The notes under the pieces were generated by a model. That model saw only the letters and a program-made list of their open reading frames with translations, was not told the origin of the DNA and made no database searches. This document shows, piece by piece, positions 18,415-29,029 of a DNA stretch of 64,000 nt (position 1 is the first letter of the stretch; every line of letters starts with the position of its first letter). Source of the DNA: Aeromonas piscicola. GTDB taxonomy: Bacteria > Pseudomonadota > Gammaproteobacteria > Enterobacterales > Aeromonadaceae. The stretch lies in NCBI RefSeq assembly GCF_000820005.1, contig NZ_CDBL01000055.1, forward strand, positions 163,428 to 227,427, given 5' to 3'. Position numbers and translations under genes: made by a program.

Positions 18415-19194
18415 ATGACCACGGACATTATCAAGAACGAGCAACTCAGCGACCTGCTGTTCGATCATGCCGAGCAGCTGGACATGGATTCGGACTACTG
18501 GTTCCGCCTGCGTGGCCAGAGCATCAACCCGATGATCGATGCGGTGACCCCCTTGCTGGGGCTGGTGCAGCGAGTGCGCCTGCTGTCGCGCTACGACCGG
18601 GTGCCCGAGCTCTATCAGCGGGTGGTGACCGAGATCCAGGCCATCGAACAGGAGCTGATGGCCCAGGGCTACGAGAACGGCGTCGTCCTCTCGTTTCGCT
18701 ACATCCTTTGCACCTTCATCGACGAGGCCGTGATGGGCCGCGACTGGGGCAGCCAGAGCGAGTGGTCTGAACACTCCTTGCTGACGCGCTTTCACAACGA
18801 GACCTGGGGCGGCGAGAAGGTGTTCGTGTTGCTCACCCGTCTGCAGGAAGATCCGGTGCGCTACCGCGACATCCTGGAGTTCATCTACCTGTGCCTGTGC
18901 CTCGGCTTTGAGGGACGCTACAAGGTGATGAGCAAGGGACAAGGCGAGTTTGAGCGCATCGTCAAACAGTTGCACAAGCAGCTTGCCCCCGAGGCGAGCG
19001 GTGAGGCTCCCAGCGTGTTTCACCTCGACCTCGGCCGTCAGGCTTCCCGCTACCAGCTGCGCAAGCAGATTTCACTGCGCAGCCTGTTCATGGGCGGGGC
19101 CCTGCTCCTGGCCATCATTTTTGGCCTCTATCACCATCAACTCAATAACCAGACCCAGGACGTACTGCGTCAACTGGGCGAATTATTAAAATAA
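18415..19194 (+). CDS. tssL: T6SS inner-membrane protein TssL (VasF/DotU)
   Basis: A 259-residue DotU-family protein. It has a cytoplasmic helical domain (RYILCTFIDEAVMGRDWG, then WGGEKVFVLLTRL) and a single C-terminal membrane segment near residues 222-240 (SLFMGGALLLAIIFGLY). It is the short form with no OmpA-like peptidoglycan-binding domain, so cell-wall anchoring must come from another protein. It partners with TssM and TssK. An AT-rich end and GAGGAG lead into the TTG start of tssH. Confidence 0.95.
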   Translation: MTTDIIKNEQLSDLLFDHAEQLDMDSDYWFRLRGQSINPMIDAVTPLLGLVQRVRLLSRYDRVPELYQRVVTEIQAIEQELMAQGYENGVVLSFRYILCTFIDEAVMGRDWGSQSEWSEHSLLTRFHNETWGGEKVFVLLTRLQEDPVRYRDILEFIYLCLCLGFEGRYKVMSKGQGEFERIVKQLHKQLAPEASGEAPSVFHLDLGRQASRYQLRKQISLRSLFMGGALLLAIIFGLYHHQLNNQTQDVLRQLGELLK

Positions 19195-19215
19195 TTATTC
19201 TGAGGAGAGCACGCC

Positions 19216-21858
19216 TTGATTCGTATAGAGCTACCCGTACTGGTGGAAAGACTCAACCCCATCTGCCGTCACATGCTGGAGGAGGCTGCGGCCCTCTGCG
19301 TCAACCATCAGGGGGCCGAGATCCGCATCGAGCACCTGCTGCTCAAGATGCTGGAGACACCACTCAGTGATGTGCGCCAGATCCTGAAAATGGCCGAGGT
19401 GGAGGTCGAAGAACTCAGAACCCTGCTGCAACCCTCGGCGACGGATACTGGCTATGGCCAGGCTTATCCCTCCTTCTCGCCACTGCTGGTGGAGTGGCTG
19501 CAAGACAGCTGGCTGCTGGCCTCGGCCGAGCTGCAACACGCCCAGCTTCGCAGCGGCGTCATGCTGCTGGTGCTCTTGATGACTCCGCAGCGCTACCTGC
19601 CGGGGTCTGTGACCCGGCTCTTGGCCAACGTCAATCGCGAGCTGCTGCGCCAGCAGTTCGATGAGTGGGTCAAAGAGTCTGCCGAGACCCAAGTGACTGT
19701 TTCTGCAAACGGCACCTCGACCCAGGCCGCCCTGCCAGCCGATGCCAGCCTGCTGGCCCGCTTCACCGTCAACGTCACCGAACAGGCCCGTCAGGGCAGC
19801 CTGGATCCCGTACTCTGCCGGGATCACGAGATCGATCTGATGATCGACATCCTCTCCCGTCGTCGCAAGAACAACCCCATAGTCGTGGGGGAGGCGGGCG
19901 TCGGTAAAAGTGCCCTCATCGAGGGGCTGGCCCTGCGCATCGTGGCGGGTCAGGTGCCCGAGAAATTGCGCGAGGTGGAGCTGATGACGCTGGATCTTGG
20001 CGCCATGCAGGCGGGCGCCTCGGTCAAGGGGGAGTTCGAGAAACGCTTCAAGGGGGTGATGCAGGAGGTCAAGGATTCGGTGCGTCCTGTCATCCTCTTT
20101 ATCGATGAGGCTCACACTCTGATCGGTGCCGGCAATCAGGCCGGTGGACTGGATGTCTCCAACCTCATCAAGCCGGCGCTGGCCCGGGGCGAGCTGCGCA
20201 CCATAGCCGCCACCACCTGGGGCGAGTACAAGAAATACGTGGAAAAAGACGCGGCCCTGTCGCGCCGCTTCCAGCTGGTGAAGGTGGGTGAGCCCAATGC
20301 CGACGAAGCCACAGTGATACTGCGCGGCCTGCGCAGCATCTACGAGAAGGCCCACGGGGTGCTGATCGATGAAGAGGCGCTGCAAGCCGCCGCCCAGCTC
20401 TCTGCCCGTTACATCTCCGGCCGTCAGCTGCCGGACAAGGCGATCGACGTGCTCGACACCGCCTGTGCCCGGGTGGCCATCAACCTGACCACGCCGCCGC
20501 GCGCCGTCAGTCATTTGCAAAACGCGTTGCGCCAGCGCGAGCTGGAGATCCGCCAGCTGGAGCGCCAGAGCCTGATAGGTCTGGGTGACAATGACGAGCG
20601 CCTCGCCGAATTGCACGCCGCCCAGCAGGCCTGCCGTGACACCCTGCGTGAGCAGGAGGCCCAGTGGCAACAACAACAGGGGCTGGTGCATCAGATTGTC
20701 GAGCTGCGTGCCGCGTTGCTGGCCGATCAGCAGGATGAGATCTTGACCAGAGAGGCGCTGGATCTCGCCGATGCCCCCCTGGATCCGCAAGCGGCCGCCG
20801 AGAAGCTGGCCGGGCTTGAGCGCGAACTGGCCGACCTGCAACAGGGGGAGGTGCTGGTCTCGGCCCATGTCGACAAGACCCAGGTCGCGGCCGTGATCGC
20901 AGAGTGGACCGGGGTGCCGCTTAATCGCATCTCGCAAGGGGAGCTGGACGTGGTGACCCGGCTGCCGGAGTACCTGGGCGAGCTTATCAAGGGGCAGGAT
21001 GTGGCCGTGGCCCACCTGCACAAGCACCTGCTGACCGCTCGCGCCGACTTGCGCCGTCCCGGCCGTCCGCTGGGTGCCTTCCTGCTGGTGGGGCCAAGCG
21101 GGGTCGGCAAGACCGAAACCGTGCTGCAAATTGCCGAGCTGATGTTTGGCGGGCGCCAGTATCTGACCACCATCAACATGTCCGAGTATCAGGAGAAGCA
21201 CACCGTCTCCCGTCTTATCGGTTCGCCTCCTGGCTACGTCGGTTTCGGCGAAGGGGGCGTGCTGACCGAAGCCATTCGGCAGAAACCCTATTCTGTGGTG
21301 CTGCTGGACGAGGTGGAGAAGGCTCACCCTGACGTGCTCAACCTCTTTTATCAGGCGTTCGACAAGGGCGAGCTGGCCGACGGGGAAGGACGCATCATCG
21401 ACTGCAAGAACGTGGTCTTCTTCCTCACCTCCAACCTCGGCTTCCAGACCATAGTCGATCATGCCGAGCAGCCAGACGTTCTGCTGGATGCGCTCTATCC
21501 CGAGCTTGCCGCCTTCTTCAAGCCGGCCCTGCTGGCACGGATGGAGGTGATCCCCTACCTGCCGCTGGGCCACGATACCCTGGTGCAGATTGTGGGTGGC
21601 AAACTCAACCGTCTGGTCAAGCTGCTCAAGGATCGCTTCGGCGCCGAGGTGGTGCTGGAAGAGGAGGTGGCCGAGGAGATACTGCGCCGTGCAAATCGTA
21701 GCGAGAACGGCGCCCGCATGCTGGAATCCGTCATCGACGGTGCCCTGCTGCCGCCGGTCTCCTTGCAACTGCTGCAGCGTCTCTCGGCCGGTGAGCCCAT
21801 CAAGCGGGTGCGTTTCTCTGTGAGCGAGCGTCAGTTCGTGGCCGAGGTGGAGGGCTGA
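19216..21858 (+). CDS. tssH: T6SS sheath-recycling ATPase ClpV (TssH)
   Basis: An 880-residue AAA+ Clp ATPase that disassembles contracted TssBC sheaths in the cytoplasm. It has an N-domain, a first ATPase module with Walker A GEAGVGKS (225-232) and Walker B LFIDEAH, a coiled-coil middle domain (around 430-540) and a second module with GPSGVGKT (626-633) and [14 protein letters not shown]. It starts at TTG 19216 with GAGGAG about 8 bases upstream; no ATG fits. It is clearly separate from the housekeeping clpA at 39646. vasH follows 2 bases after the stop. Confidence 0.97.
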   Translation: MIRIELPVLVERLNPICRHMLEEAAALCVNHQGAEIRIEHLLLKMLETPLSDVRQILKMAEVEVEELRTLLQPSATDTGYGQAYPSFSPLLVEWLQDSWLLASAELQHAQLRSGVMLLVLLMTPQRYLPGSVTRLLANVNRELLRQQFDEWVKESAETQVTVSANGTSTQAALPADASLLARFTVNVTEQARQGSLDPVLCRDHEIDLMIDILSRRRKNNPIVVGEAGVGKSALIEGLALRIVAGQVPEKLREVELMTLDLGAMQAGASVKGEFEKRFKGVMQEVKDSVRPVILFIDEAHTLIGAGNQAGGLDVSNLIKPALARGELRTIAATTWGEYKKYVEKDAALSRRFQLVKVGEPNADEATVILRGLRSIYEKAHGVLIDEEALQAAAQLSARYISGRQLPDKAIDVLDTACARVAINLTTPPRAVSHLQNALRQRELEIRQLERQSLIGLGDNDERLAELHAAQQACRDTLREQEAQWQQQQGLVHQIVELRAALLADQQDEILTREALDLADAPLDPQAAAEKLAGLERELADLQQGEVLVSAHVDKTQVAAVIAEWTGVPLNRISQGELDVVTRLPEYLGELIKGQDVAVAHLHKHLLTARADLRRPGRPLGAFLLVGPSGVGKTETVLQIAELMFGGRQYLTTINMSEYQEKHTVSRLIGSPPGYVGFGEGGVLTEAIRQKPYSVVLLDEVEKAHPDVLNLFYQAFDKGELADGEGRIIDCKNVVFFLTSNLGFQTIVDHAEQPDVLLDALYPELAAFFKPALLARMEVIPYLPLGHDTLVQIVGGKLNRLVKLLKDRFGAEVVLEEEVAEEILRRANRSENGARMLESVIDGALLPPVSLQLLQRLSAGEPIKRVRFSVSERQFVAEVEG

Positions 21859-21860
21859 AC

Positions 21861-23399
21861 ATGGAACAAGCCCTCGCATTTGCCCTCGCCTTGACGCAGC
21901 AGCGCGATGAGCAGCACCTGTGCCACTGGTGGACCTCGACCCTCAATGCCAGCTTTCAGCCCAAGGGGATACTGCTAGGCATGCTGGACGTGAGCGGCCG
22001 CCAGCTCGAATGCACCGGCTGGGTCAAGGGGCAGAAGGTGGCGCTGGCGCTGGCGGTGGATGATTTTTCCCACCCACTCGCCTATGTGCTGCACAAGGCC
22101 CAGCCCCGCACCTGGGACTCCCTGCACGGCGGGGCCCGCATCGAGCACGCCGCGTTTCGTACCTTGCTGGCCAACCTGGGTCAGCAGTGCGGCCTGCACG
22201 CTTTTCCGCTCAATGATGGCAACGGCAAGCCGTTTGCCGTGCTGGCCATGATGGACAGCGGCAATGTGCTGCAAGAGTGGACACAGCGCCCCGAACTGGC
22301 CCAGTTGTCACAGGTGTTCTGCAATCAGCTCACCCTCATTCGCGATCTTGGGCGCAGTCGGCGGGATCAGGGGGTGCTGCGCGACTCTCTGCGGCAAATA
22401 AAGGGAGAGGGAGAGCGACTGCGTCAGCATGAGAAGCTGCTGGGCGATCAGCTGATTGGCCAGTCGGCGGTGATCCGCGGGCTGCGCGAGCAGATAAGCC
22501 TGGCGGGCCAGCACAAGCTGACCGTGCTCATTCAGGGGGAGACCGGCAGCGGCAAGGAGGTAGTCGCCCGGCTGGTGCACCAGTGCTCGGATCGCGCGGG
22601 CAAGCCGTTCGTCGCCATCAACTGCGCCGCCATTCCGGAAAACCTTATCGAGAGCGAGCTGTTCGGTTATCAGAAGGGGGCCTTCTCCGGCGCCCTTGCC
22701 AACAAGACAGGGCTGGTGGCCCAGGCCAATGGTGGCACCCTGTTTCTGGACGAGGTGGGCGACATGCCCGCCGCCATGCAGGCCAAGCTGCTGCGGGTGC
22801 TCGAAACCCGCAGTTACCGGCCGCTCGGGGCCGAGCAGGAGTGCCATTCCGATTTTCGCCTCATCGCCGCCACCCATCAGCCGCTCACCCGCCATGTGGA
22901 GGAGGGGCAGTTCCGGGCCGATCTCTATCACCGCCTCTGCCAGTGTCTGCTGCTCATCGCCCCCCTGCGGGAGCACATGGATGACATCCCCCTGTTGTGC
23001 CAGCACTTCATGGCCCAGTTTGCCGCCCAGGATGGCAAGACCCTGGCAGGGTTGCAGCGCAAGTTCTTGAAGCAGCTGCAAAGTTATGACTTCCCCGGCA
23101 ATGTGCGCGAGCTGCGCAATCTGTTGGAGGTCGCCTGCGCCCACACCCGTCACGGGGAAGAGGTGGTGCTGGAGGCCTTGCCCCCCGAGCTTAAAGAGCG
23201 GGTTTGTGTCGAGTTGCCCGGTTCCATGGACGACTACAACCACATCCGGGATCTGCGCCGGGCCATGCAGCAGTACGAGGCCTCCGTCATCGAGGCGCGC
23301 CTGCGCTACTTCCAGGGCAACCGCATGCTGGTGGCCGAGAGCCTGAATATTCCCAAGCGCACCCTGGATCACAAGTGCCAGAAACTGGAGGTGAACTGA
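21861..23399 (+). CDS. vasH: Sigma-54-dependent transcription activator VasH
   Basis: A 512-residue enhancer-binding protein. Residues 1-200 are a GAF-like sensing region. The central AAA+ domain has Walker A GETGSGKE (226-233), the sigma-54 contact loop GAFSGA (273-278) and the FLDEVGDMP Walker B. The C-terminus is a Fis-type helix-turn-helix ([21 protein letters not shown]). The contact loop carries Ser where most activators have Thr. In V. cholerae VasH activates hcp and vgrG transcription; a matching sigma-54 promoter candidate lies at 30634-30649. The TGA overlaps the start of vasI (TGATG). Confidence 0.95.
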   Translation: MEQALAFALALTQQRDEQHLCHWWTSTLNASFQPKGILLGMLDVSGRQLECTGWVKGQKVALALAVDDFSHPLAYVLHKAQPRTWDSLHGGARIEHAAFRTLLANLGQQCGLHAFPLNDGNGKPFAVLAMMDSGNVLQEWTQRPELAQLSQVFCNQLTLIRDLGRSRRDQGVLRDSLRQIKGEGERLRQHEKLLGDQLIGQSAVIRGLREQISLAGQHKLTVLIQGETGSGKEVVARLVHQCSDRAGKPFVAINCAAIPENLIESELFGYQKGAFSGALANKTGLVAQANGGTLFLDEVGDMPAAMQAKLLRVLETRSYRPLGAEQECHSDFRLIAATHQPLTRHVEEGQFRADLYHRLCQCLLLIAPLREHMDDIPLLCQHFMAQFAAQDGKTLAGLQRKFLKQLQSYDFPGNVRELRNLLEVACAHTRHGEEVVLEALPPELKERVCVELPGSMDDYNHIRDLRRAMQQYEASVIEARLRYFQGNRMLVAESLNIPKRTLDHKCQKLEVN

Positions 23400-24004
23400 T
23401 GAGCATCCTCGGCTTTTTGCCCTTGTTGCTGGCCACCAGCGGCGCCGTGGCCCCGCTGGATATGGCATCTTGGCAGGCGTGCCGCCGCGAGCCATCGCCG
23501 TTGATCCGGCTCGCCTGTTACGACGCCATCGGCAATGGCCTGACCCAGACGAGCGAGGGGGGGACTACCAAGTCTGCCGCCTGGCAGGCCATCTGGGCAC
23601 AGGAGCAGGCCCGCACGCCGGACAGCCCTCCCTTCCTGTTGCAGCGCGATGAGGGCCATGGCAGCGAAACACTCACCCGTCCCGCGCTGCGTGGGGCGAC
23701 CCTGGCCATAGGGTGCGTCGACAGCATCACCCACATCCGGCTGAGGCTGGACACCCCCTGGGCAGGGGAGACGGTGCAAGTTGAACTGGACGGCCAGCCT
23801 GGCAGCGGTGCCCAGAGCTGGTTTATCCGGGATCAGGGTCTGTTGCTCGAATATGGCCGCGGGCTGCCCGCCATCGAAGAGCTCAAGCGCTGGATTGGCC
23901 ATCGCGAGCTGCAGGTACGGGCCGACAACGGCGCCCTGCTCCGGGTCGATCTCAGCGGCTTGAAAGAGGCACTGGCGCCGCTGCGCCAGCAGTGTCGCTG
24001 GTAG
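23399..24004 (+). CDS. vasI: T6SS-associated VasI/TagO-like protein
   Basis: A 201-residue protein with a hydrophobic N-terminal signal sequence (ILGFLPLLLATSGAVA), therefore probably periplasmic. It continues with WQACRREPSPLIRLACYDAI, the start of the VasI family, and contains four cysteines that could form disulfides. Its role is not well defined; in related clusters it helps assembly of the secretion machine. The start is fixed by the TGATG overlap with vasH and by the family N-terminus. Confidence 0.85.
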   Translation: MSILGFLPLLLATSGAVAPLDMASWQACRREPSPLIRLACYDAIGNGLTQTSEGGTTKSAAWQAIWAQEQARTPDSPPFLLQRDEGHGSETLTRPALRGATLAIGCVDSITHIRLRLDTPWAGETVQVELDGQPGSGAQSWFIRDQGLLLEYGRGLPAIEELKRWIGHRELQVRADNGALLRVDLSGLKEALAPLRQQCRW

Positions 24005-24012
24005 GGGGCGCC

Positions 24013-25446
24013 ATGAGTTATCAACACCCCTGGTGTGCCCGGCTGCTCACCAGCTTGCCGGATGAACAGACGAGAGGCGCCGTGCTGGCCGACGAGCCGC
24101 GCTGGGATTATGTGGAGACCGAGCTGGTCAAGCTGGGATCGCTCGCCCACAGCCAGGTCGATCTCAATGCGGTGGCCGAGGCGTGCCTCGGCCTGCTGGA
24201 GAGCCGCACCAAGGACATGCGGGTGCTGGCCCAGCTGCTGCGCTGCCTGCAACATCCGGCCAAGGCGACCCCTCTGGGGGCTGCGCTCAGTTTGCTGGAA
24301 GCCTGGATCAAGGCTTATTGGCTGCTGGCGTGGCCCGGCAATGCCAGCCAGAAGCAGCGCTTGATGGTGCAGATCCTCAAGCGCTTCGAGGGGGCTTTGC
24401 CGCGTGTGAGTGAAAGTGCCTCTGCGGCCGAGCTGGTCCAGCTGCTGGCCCAGGCCGAGCAGCTTGAGGCTTGCTGGCTGGCCCAGTGTCCGGACAAGGG
24501 CGAGCTGCTCGATCCCTTGTTGATGGGGCTGAAGCGGGCACAGCGCCAGCAGGTGGCGCAAGCCCAGGCCGATGCCAAACCTGAGAACGGCGTGCCCGTG
24601 GCCACGGCGGCCAGCATGGCGGGATCCATGCTGCTCAGTGGCAGCGCCAAGGGATCTGGCATCGAGATCGACAGCTCCAATGACAGGGCCTGGCGACAGA
24701 CCCAGCTCAAGGTGGCGGAGCTCTTGATCGAGCGCCAGCCGGAGGCGGCGGTGGGCTATCGCCTGCGCCGTCACGCCATCTGGGCCGGCATCACCACACC
24801 GCCCATGAGCGCCCAGGGCCATAAAACCCAGTTGGCCCCCATGTCGACGGACATGGTGGATGAGTACCGCGCCGCCCTGGCCACACTGGAGCGGGCCGCG
24901 CCGGATCTGGCGCTCTGGCAGCGCATCGAACAGAGCCTGACCCTGGCACCTTACTGGTTCGAAGGGCATCAGCTCTCGGCCGAGGTGGCGCAGAAGCTGG
25001 GATTTGCCGCCGTGGCTCAGGCCATAGCGCAGGAGCTCGACGGCTTCTTGCAGCGGCTGCCGGCCTTGCGGGATCTCACCTTCAGCGATGGCAGCCCGTT
25101 TCTGCCTCCCGAGTGCAGCCGCTGGTTGCAGCCCGCCAAGCTGGGTGGTGGGGGGGGCGATGGGGAGTCCAGCCTGGCCGAAGAGGTGGCCTTGCGTCAT
25201 GGGGAGCAGGGGGTGGCCGCGGCCCTCACCCTGCTGGATGAAAGGATGACGCAGTTGAAAGAGCCAAGAGCCCGCTTCCATGCCCAGTTGGTGCAGGCGG
25301 AGCTGTTGGCGCAGGAAGGCATGGAGGCGCTTGCGCGCCAGCACTATCAACACTTGTGGCAAGAGGCGAGTCGCCTGGGGTTGTCGCACTGGGAGCCCGG
25401 GCTGGTCAGTCGCCTGGAAAGCCATGCGTCCCCATTGTCGAAATAA
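24013..25446 (+). CDS. vasJ: T6SS TssA-family protein (VasJ)
   Basis: A 477-residue protein with an N-terminal ImpA domain (YQHPWCARLLTSL, then LGLLESRTKDMRVLAQLLRC) and a C-terminal helical TssA-like domain (EEVALRHGEQGVAAALTLLDERM). TssA proteins cap the growing sheath-tube and prime the baseplate. The ATG at 24013 has GTAGGGGG upstream; GTG 23992 overlaps vasI and lacks support. Two TssA-like proteins are present in this operon (with VasL at 29030), the V. cholerae arrangement. 41 bases separate it from tssM. Confidence 0.88.
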   Translation: MSYQHPWCARLLTSLPDEQTRGAVLADEPRWDYVETELVKLGSLAHSQVDLNAVAEACLGLLESRTKDMRVLAQLLRCLQHPAKATPLGAALSLLEAWIKAYWLLAWPGNASQKQRLMVQILKRFEGALPRVSESASAAELVQLLAQAEQLEACWLAQCPDKGELLDPLLMGLKRAQRQQVAQAQADAKPENGVPVATAASMAGSMLLSGSAKGSGIEIDSSNDRAWRQTQLKVAELLIERQPEAAVGYRLRRHAIWAGITTPPMSAQGHKTQLAPMSTDMVDEYRAALATLERAAPDLALWQRIEQSLTLAPYWFEGHQLSAEVAQKLGFAAVAQAIAQELDGFLQRLPALRDLTFSDGSPFLPPECSRWLQPAKLGGGGGDGESSLAEEVALRHGEQGVAAALTLLDERMTQLKEPRARFHAQLVQAELLAQEGMEALARQHYQHLWQEASRLGLSHWEPGLVSRLESHASPLSK

Positions 25447-25487
25447 GTGCCGAAATGAGTCATTGAGTCGGAGTTGGATCACATTTT

Positions 25488-28400
25488 ATGTTCAAAACCA
25501 TCTTTACCTTTCTGCGGCAACAGCTGCCGAAACTGAAACCCTCCTGGCCCCTGCTCTGTGTGGTGCTCTGGGTCGTTGCCCTCATCCTGGTGTGGTGGCT
25601 GGGGCCCAGTGTCGAGATCCGTGGCGCCAAGCCGTTCGAGCCGCTGTGGGGGCGGGTAGTATTCACCCTGCTCTGGCTCTGGCTGATGCTGGGGATCCTC
25701 TCCTGGCGAGTGTGGCGCAAGATGCAGCAACTCAAGGCCGAGCGTCAGCATGAAACCGTGCTGGTGCAGGATCCGGTGAAAGGGCTCATCGACAAGCAGG
25801 CGTTGTTTCTCAATCGCTGGTTGCAGGCCCTTGGCGAACACCTGGGCAAGGGGGCGCTCTACGCCATGCCCTGGTATCTGGTGCTGGGTCTGCCCGGCAG
25901 CGGCAAGAGCAGCCTGATCCACAGAGCCAATCCGGCCAACAAGCTCAACCCCAGACTCGATACCGAACTGCGGGACGTGGCGCAGGATCAGCTGATCGAT
26001 TGCTGGCTGGGGGAGCAGGCGGTGATGCTGGATCCCGCCGGTGAGCTATTGTCTCAATCCGAGCCGGAACTCGATCCGCTGGCGCGCAAGCATGAGCGGC
26101 TCTGGCTGCACCTGTTGAACTGGCTTTCCGAACACCGCCGCCGCCAGCCCCTCAACGGCCTGGTGCTGACCGTGGATCTGGCCTGGCTCTCCCATGCCAG
26201 CGTGGCCGAGCGCAAGGCCTATGCCCAGCTGATGCGCTCCCGCCTGCAGGAGGTGTCGGCCACCATGAACACCCGGTTGCCGCTCTATGTCACCTTCACC
26301 AAGCTCGACTTGCTGCGCGGTTTTGACGTGGTGTATGAGCAGCTCGACAAGGAGGCCCGCGAGGCCGTGCTGGGGGTGACCTTCAACCCGGGCGACAGCC
26401 AGGGCAAATCCTGGCAGCAGGAGCTGGCACTGTTCTGGGACCAGTGGGTGGACAACCTCAACCAGAATCTGCCCGAGCTGATGTTGGCCCGGCTCGATGC
26501 TGCCCAGCGCAACGCCCTCTTCTCGTTCGTACGTCAACTGGCGGGGCTGAAGGATTACGTGACCAGCCTGCTCGACGAAACCCTGGCCATCGAGGAGAGC
26601 AAGCCGCTGCTGGTGCGTGGCGTCTATATCAGCTCCGTCTATCAGCAGGGGGTGCCGTTCGATGCGTTTGCCCAGGCGGCGTCCCGTCGCTACAACCTGC
26701 CCGAGCCCATTTACTCGGCCCTGCGCGGAGAGTCCAACACCTATTTCGTGCGCAAGCTCTTCTCCACCATCATTTTCCCCGAGGCCCATCTGGCCGGGGA
26801 GAACCGGCTGCATACCCTCTATCGCCGTCGCCGCATGGCCATCGGTCTGAGCTGCCTGTCGCTCTTCTCGGCAGCCCTTATCGGTGGCTGGCACTACTTC
26901 TACCGGGTCAACGAAGAGGCGGGCCGCAACGTATTGACCAAGGCCCAGGCCTTCATGGAGACCAACGAGGTCGCTGATGAACATGCCTTCGGGGTGAGTC
27001 AGCTGCCGCGTCTGAACCTCATTCGCGAGGCAACCCTCTCCTTTGGCAACTACCGTGAACGCACCCCGCTGGTGGCCGATCTTGGCCTCTATCAGGGGGA
27101 CGAGATCGGTCCCTATGTGGAAGGCTCCTATCTGCAACTGCTGAGCCTGCGCTTCCTGCCGGCCCAGATGCAGGGGCTGCTGGCGGATCTCGAGCAGGCA
27201 CCGGCCGGCAGTGAGGAGAAGCTCTCCATACTGCGGGTGATGCGGATGCTGGACGATGCATCGGGTCGCAACAAGGAGTTGGTGGCGCAGTACATGGCCA
27301 GCCGCTGGCAGCAGGCCTTCCCGGGACAGGGGGCGGTGCAGGAGCAGCTGATGGGGCACCTGGATTACGCCCTTGACCACACCGACTGGCACGCTGCCCG
27401 GGCCGCCCGTGATCAAGCCGCCATCACCGCCTTCGTGCCGTTCAAGGAGCCTGTCTACGGCGCCCAACGCGAGCTTGGCAAGCTGCCCATGTATCAGCGG
27501 GTGTATCAAAACCTGGTGGTGAAGGCGAATGACGTGCTGCCGCCGGATCTCAACGTGCGCGACGAGGTGGGCCCCACCTTCGATACCGTGTTTGCCCTGC
27601 GCAGCGACAATGCCGGTCAGGTGCCGCGGCTGCTGACCTGGCCCGGTTTCAACGACTTTTTCCTCAAGCAGGACAAGGCGCTGATCGATCTCACGGCGAT
27701 GGATGCCTGGGTGCTGGGCCAGCGCAAGCTGAGCCAGTTGAGCGAGGCCGATCGCAAGGAGATCGCCCGTCAGGTCAACGATCGCTATGTCACCGACTAC
27801 GTCAACCAGTGGCAAAAATTGCTGACCAACCTGGATGTGCAGACCCTGGAGAGCCCCGAGCAGGCGCTCGACGTGCTTTCTGCCATCACCGGCAACGATC
27901 AGCCGTTCCAGCGGGTGCTGGCCTCTTTGGATGACAACACCCGCATTCGCAAGATCTCCGACGTGGAAGGGGATCCGGCACAGGCCATCACGGCCCGTAT
28001 CGGGCGTCCCTTCATGGCCACCAACGCCGCCCTCGCCGGGCGTGGCGAGCAGGGGCCACTCATTCAGGAGGTCAACCAGAAGCTGGTGGAGCTGCAGCAC
28101 TATCTGGAGCTCATCGTCAACGCCACCGAGCCTGGCCAGTCGGCCCTCAAGGCGGTGCAGCTGCGTCTGACCAACAAGTACGCCGATCCTGTGTTCGCCC
28201 TGCAGCAATATGCACGCAGCCTGCCGGCTCCGCTGGATCGCTGGGTGGGTCAGCTCTCCGAGCAGAGCTCGCGGCTGGTGATCGACTTGGCCATGTCCTC
28301 CCTCAATCAGGAGTGGCAGGACAAGGTGCTGGCGCCATTCAACAGCCAGCTGGCCGGTCGCTATCCGTTCGATCCGGGCTCAGCCAAGGACGTACCGCTC

Positions 28401-28985
28401 TCCGAGATGGAGCGCTTCTTTGCGCCGGGCGGCACCCTGGACAGCTTCTATCAGGTCAATCTCAAACCCATGGTGGAGAGCGGCCTGATGGAGGGCGAGT
28501 TCAGCTCGCCCATGCAGGCCGAGCTGGTCAAGCAGCTGGACAGAGCCGCCCGCATCCGCCAGATCTTCTTCAGCCAGCAGGGCAACCTGGAGGTGCAGTT
28601 CGCCCTCGAGCCCATCGAGCTTACCGCCAACAAGCGGCGCAGCGTGCTGAACCTGGATGGCCAGCTGCTGGAGTACGCCCATGGCCGTCGCACCAAGATC
28701 CCGCTGGTGTGGCCCAACACCATGCGTGACGGGGCCGAGAGCAAGATCACCCTGGTGCCGGCCGCCCGCGAGCGTTCGCCGCGCAGCGAAGGCTTTGTCG
28801 GCCCCTGGGCCATGTTCCGCCTGATGGACAAGGGGGAGCTGACCCAGGTCAATGAGGCCACCTTCGATGTGCGCTTCCCGGTGGATCAGGGGTCCATGAC
28901 CTATCGCGTCTATACCGACAGCGCGCAGAATCCCTTCACCGGCGGACTGTTCAGCCAGTTCAGATTGCCTGAATCCCTCTATTGA
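25488..28985 (+). CDS. tssM: T6SS inner-membrane protein TssM (VasK/IcmF)
   Basis: A 1165-residue IcmF-family protein. Two N-terminal membrane helices (about 20-38 and 56-72) precede a cytoplasmic NTPase domain with Walker A GLPGSGKS (134-141). A third membrane segment lies near residue 450 (AIGLSCLSLFSAALIGGWHYF), followed by a long periplasmic part that spans to TssJ. The C-terminus carries the usual beta-rich domain (GPWAMFRLMDKGEL). Length and layout are normal. The TGA is followed by a GC-rich hairpin before vasL. Confidence 0.97.
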   Translation: MFKTIFTFLRQQLPKLKPSWPLLCVVLWVVALILVWWLGPSVEIRGAKPFEPLWGRVVFTLLWLWLMLGILSWRVWRKMQQLKAERQHETVLVQDPVKGLIDKQALFLNRWLQALGEHLGKGALYAMPWYLVLGLPGSGKSSLIHRANPANKLNPRLDTELRDVAQDQLIDCWLGEQAVMLDPAGELLSQSEPELDPLARKHERLWLHLLNWLSEHRRRQPLNGLVLTVDLAWLSHASVAERKAYAQLMRSRLQEVSATMNTRLPLYVTFTKLDLLRGFDVVYEQLDKEAREAVLGVTFNPGDSQGKSWQQELALFWDQWVDNLNQNLPELMLARLDAAQRNALFSFVRQLAGLKDYVTSLLDETLAIEESKPLLVRGVYISSVYQQGVPFDAFAQAASRRYNLPEPIYSALRGESNTYFVRKLFSTIIFPEAHLAGENRLHTLYRRRRMAIGLSCLSLFSAALIGGWHYFYRVNEEAGRNVLTKAQAFMETNEVADEHAFGVSQLPRLNLIREATLSFGNYRERTPLVADLGLYQGDEIGPYVEGSYLQLLSLRFLPAQMQGLLADLEQAPAGSEEKLSILRVMRMLDDASGRNKELVAQYMASRWQQAFPGQGAVQEQLMGHLDYALDHTDWHAARAARDQAAITAFVPFKEPVYGAQRELGKLPMYQRVYQNLVVKANDVLPPDLNVRDEVGPTFDTVFALRSDNAGQVPRLLTWPGFNDFFLKQDKALIDLTAMDAWVLGQRKLSQLSEADRKEIARQVNDRYVTDYVNQWQKLLTNLDVQTLESPEQALDVLSAITGNDQPFQRVLASLDDNTRIRKISDVEGDPAQAITARIGRPFMATNAALAGRGEQGPLIQEVNQKLVELQHYLELIVNATEPGQSALKAVQLRLTNKYADPVFALQQYARSLPAPLDRWVGQLSEQSSRLVIDLAMSSLNQEWQDKVLAPFNSQLAGRYPFDPGSAKDVPLSEMERFFAPGGTLDSFYQVNLKPMVESGLMEGEFSSPMQAELVKQLDRAARIRQIFFSQQGNLEVQFALEPIELTANKRRSVLNLDGQLLEYAHGRRTKIPLVWPNTMRDGAESKITLVPAARERSPRSEGFVGPWAMFRLMDKGELTQVNEATFDVRFPVDQGSMTYRVYTDSAQNPFTGGLFSQFRLPESLY

Positions 28986-28991
28986 TCATGT

Positions 28992-29013
28992 CGGGGGGAC
29001 ATTGTGCCCCCCG
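28992..29013 (+). other. GC-only hairpin between tssM and vasL
   Basis: CGGGGGG and CCCCCCG flank an 8-base loop, followed by CATTTTGG. The stem is strong but the T-run is poor, so it may slow transcription or protect the upstream mRNA end rather than terminate. Confidence 0.6.
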
Positions 29014-29029
29014 CATTTTGGAATCCGAT

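Noticed and set aside
19231..21879. An 882-codon open frame on the minus strand opposite clpV
   Set aside because: It mirrors the clpV reading frame in GC-rich DNA, has low-complexity composition (rich in His, Gln and Leu) and no family features. ClpV on the plus strand is unmistakable.
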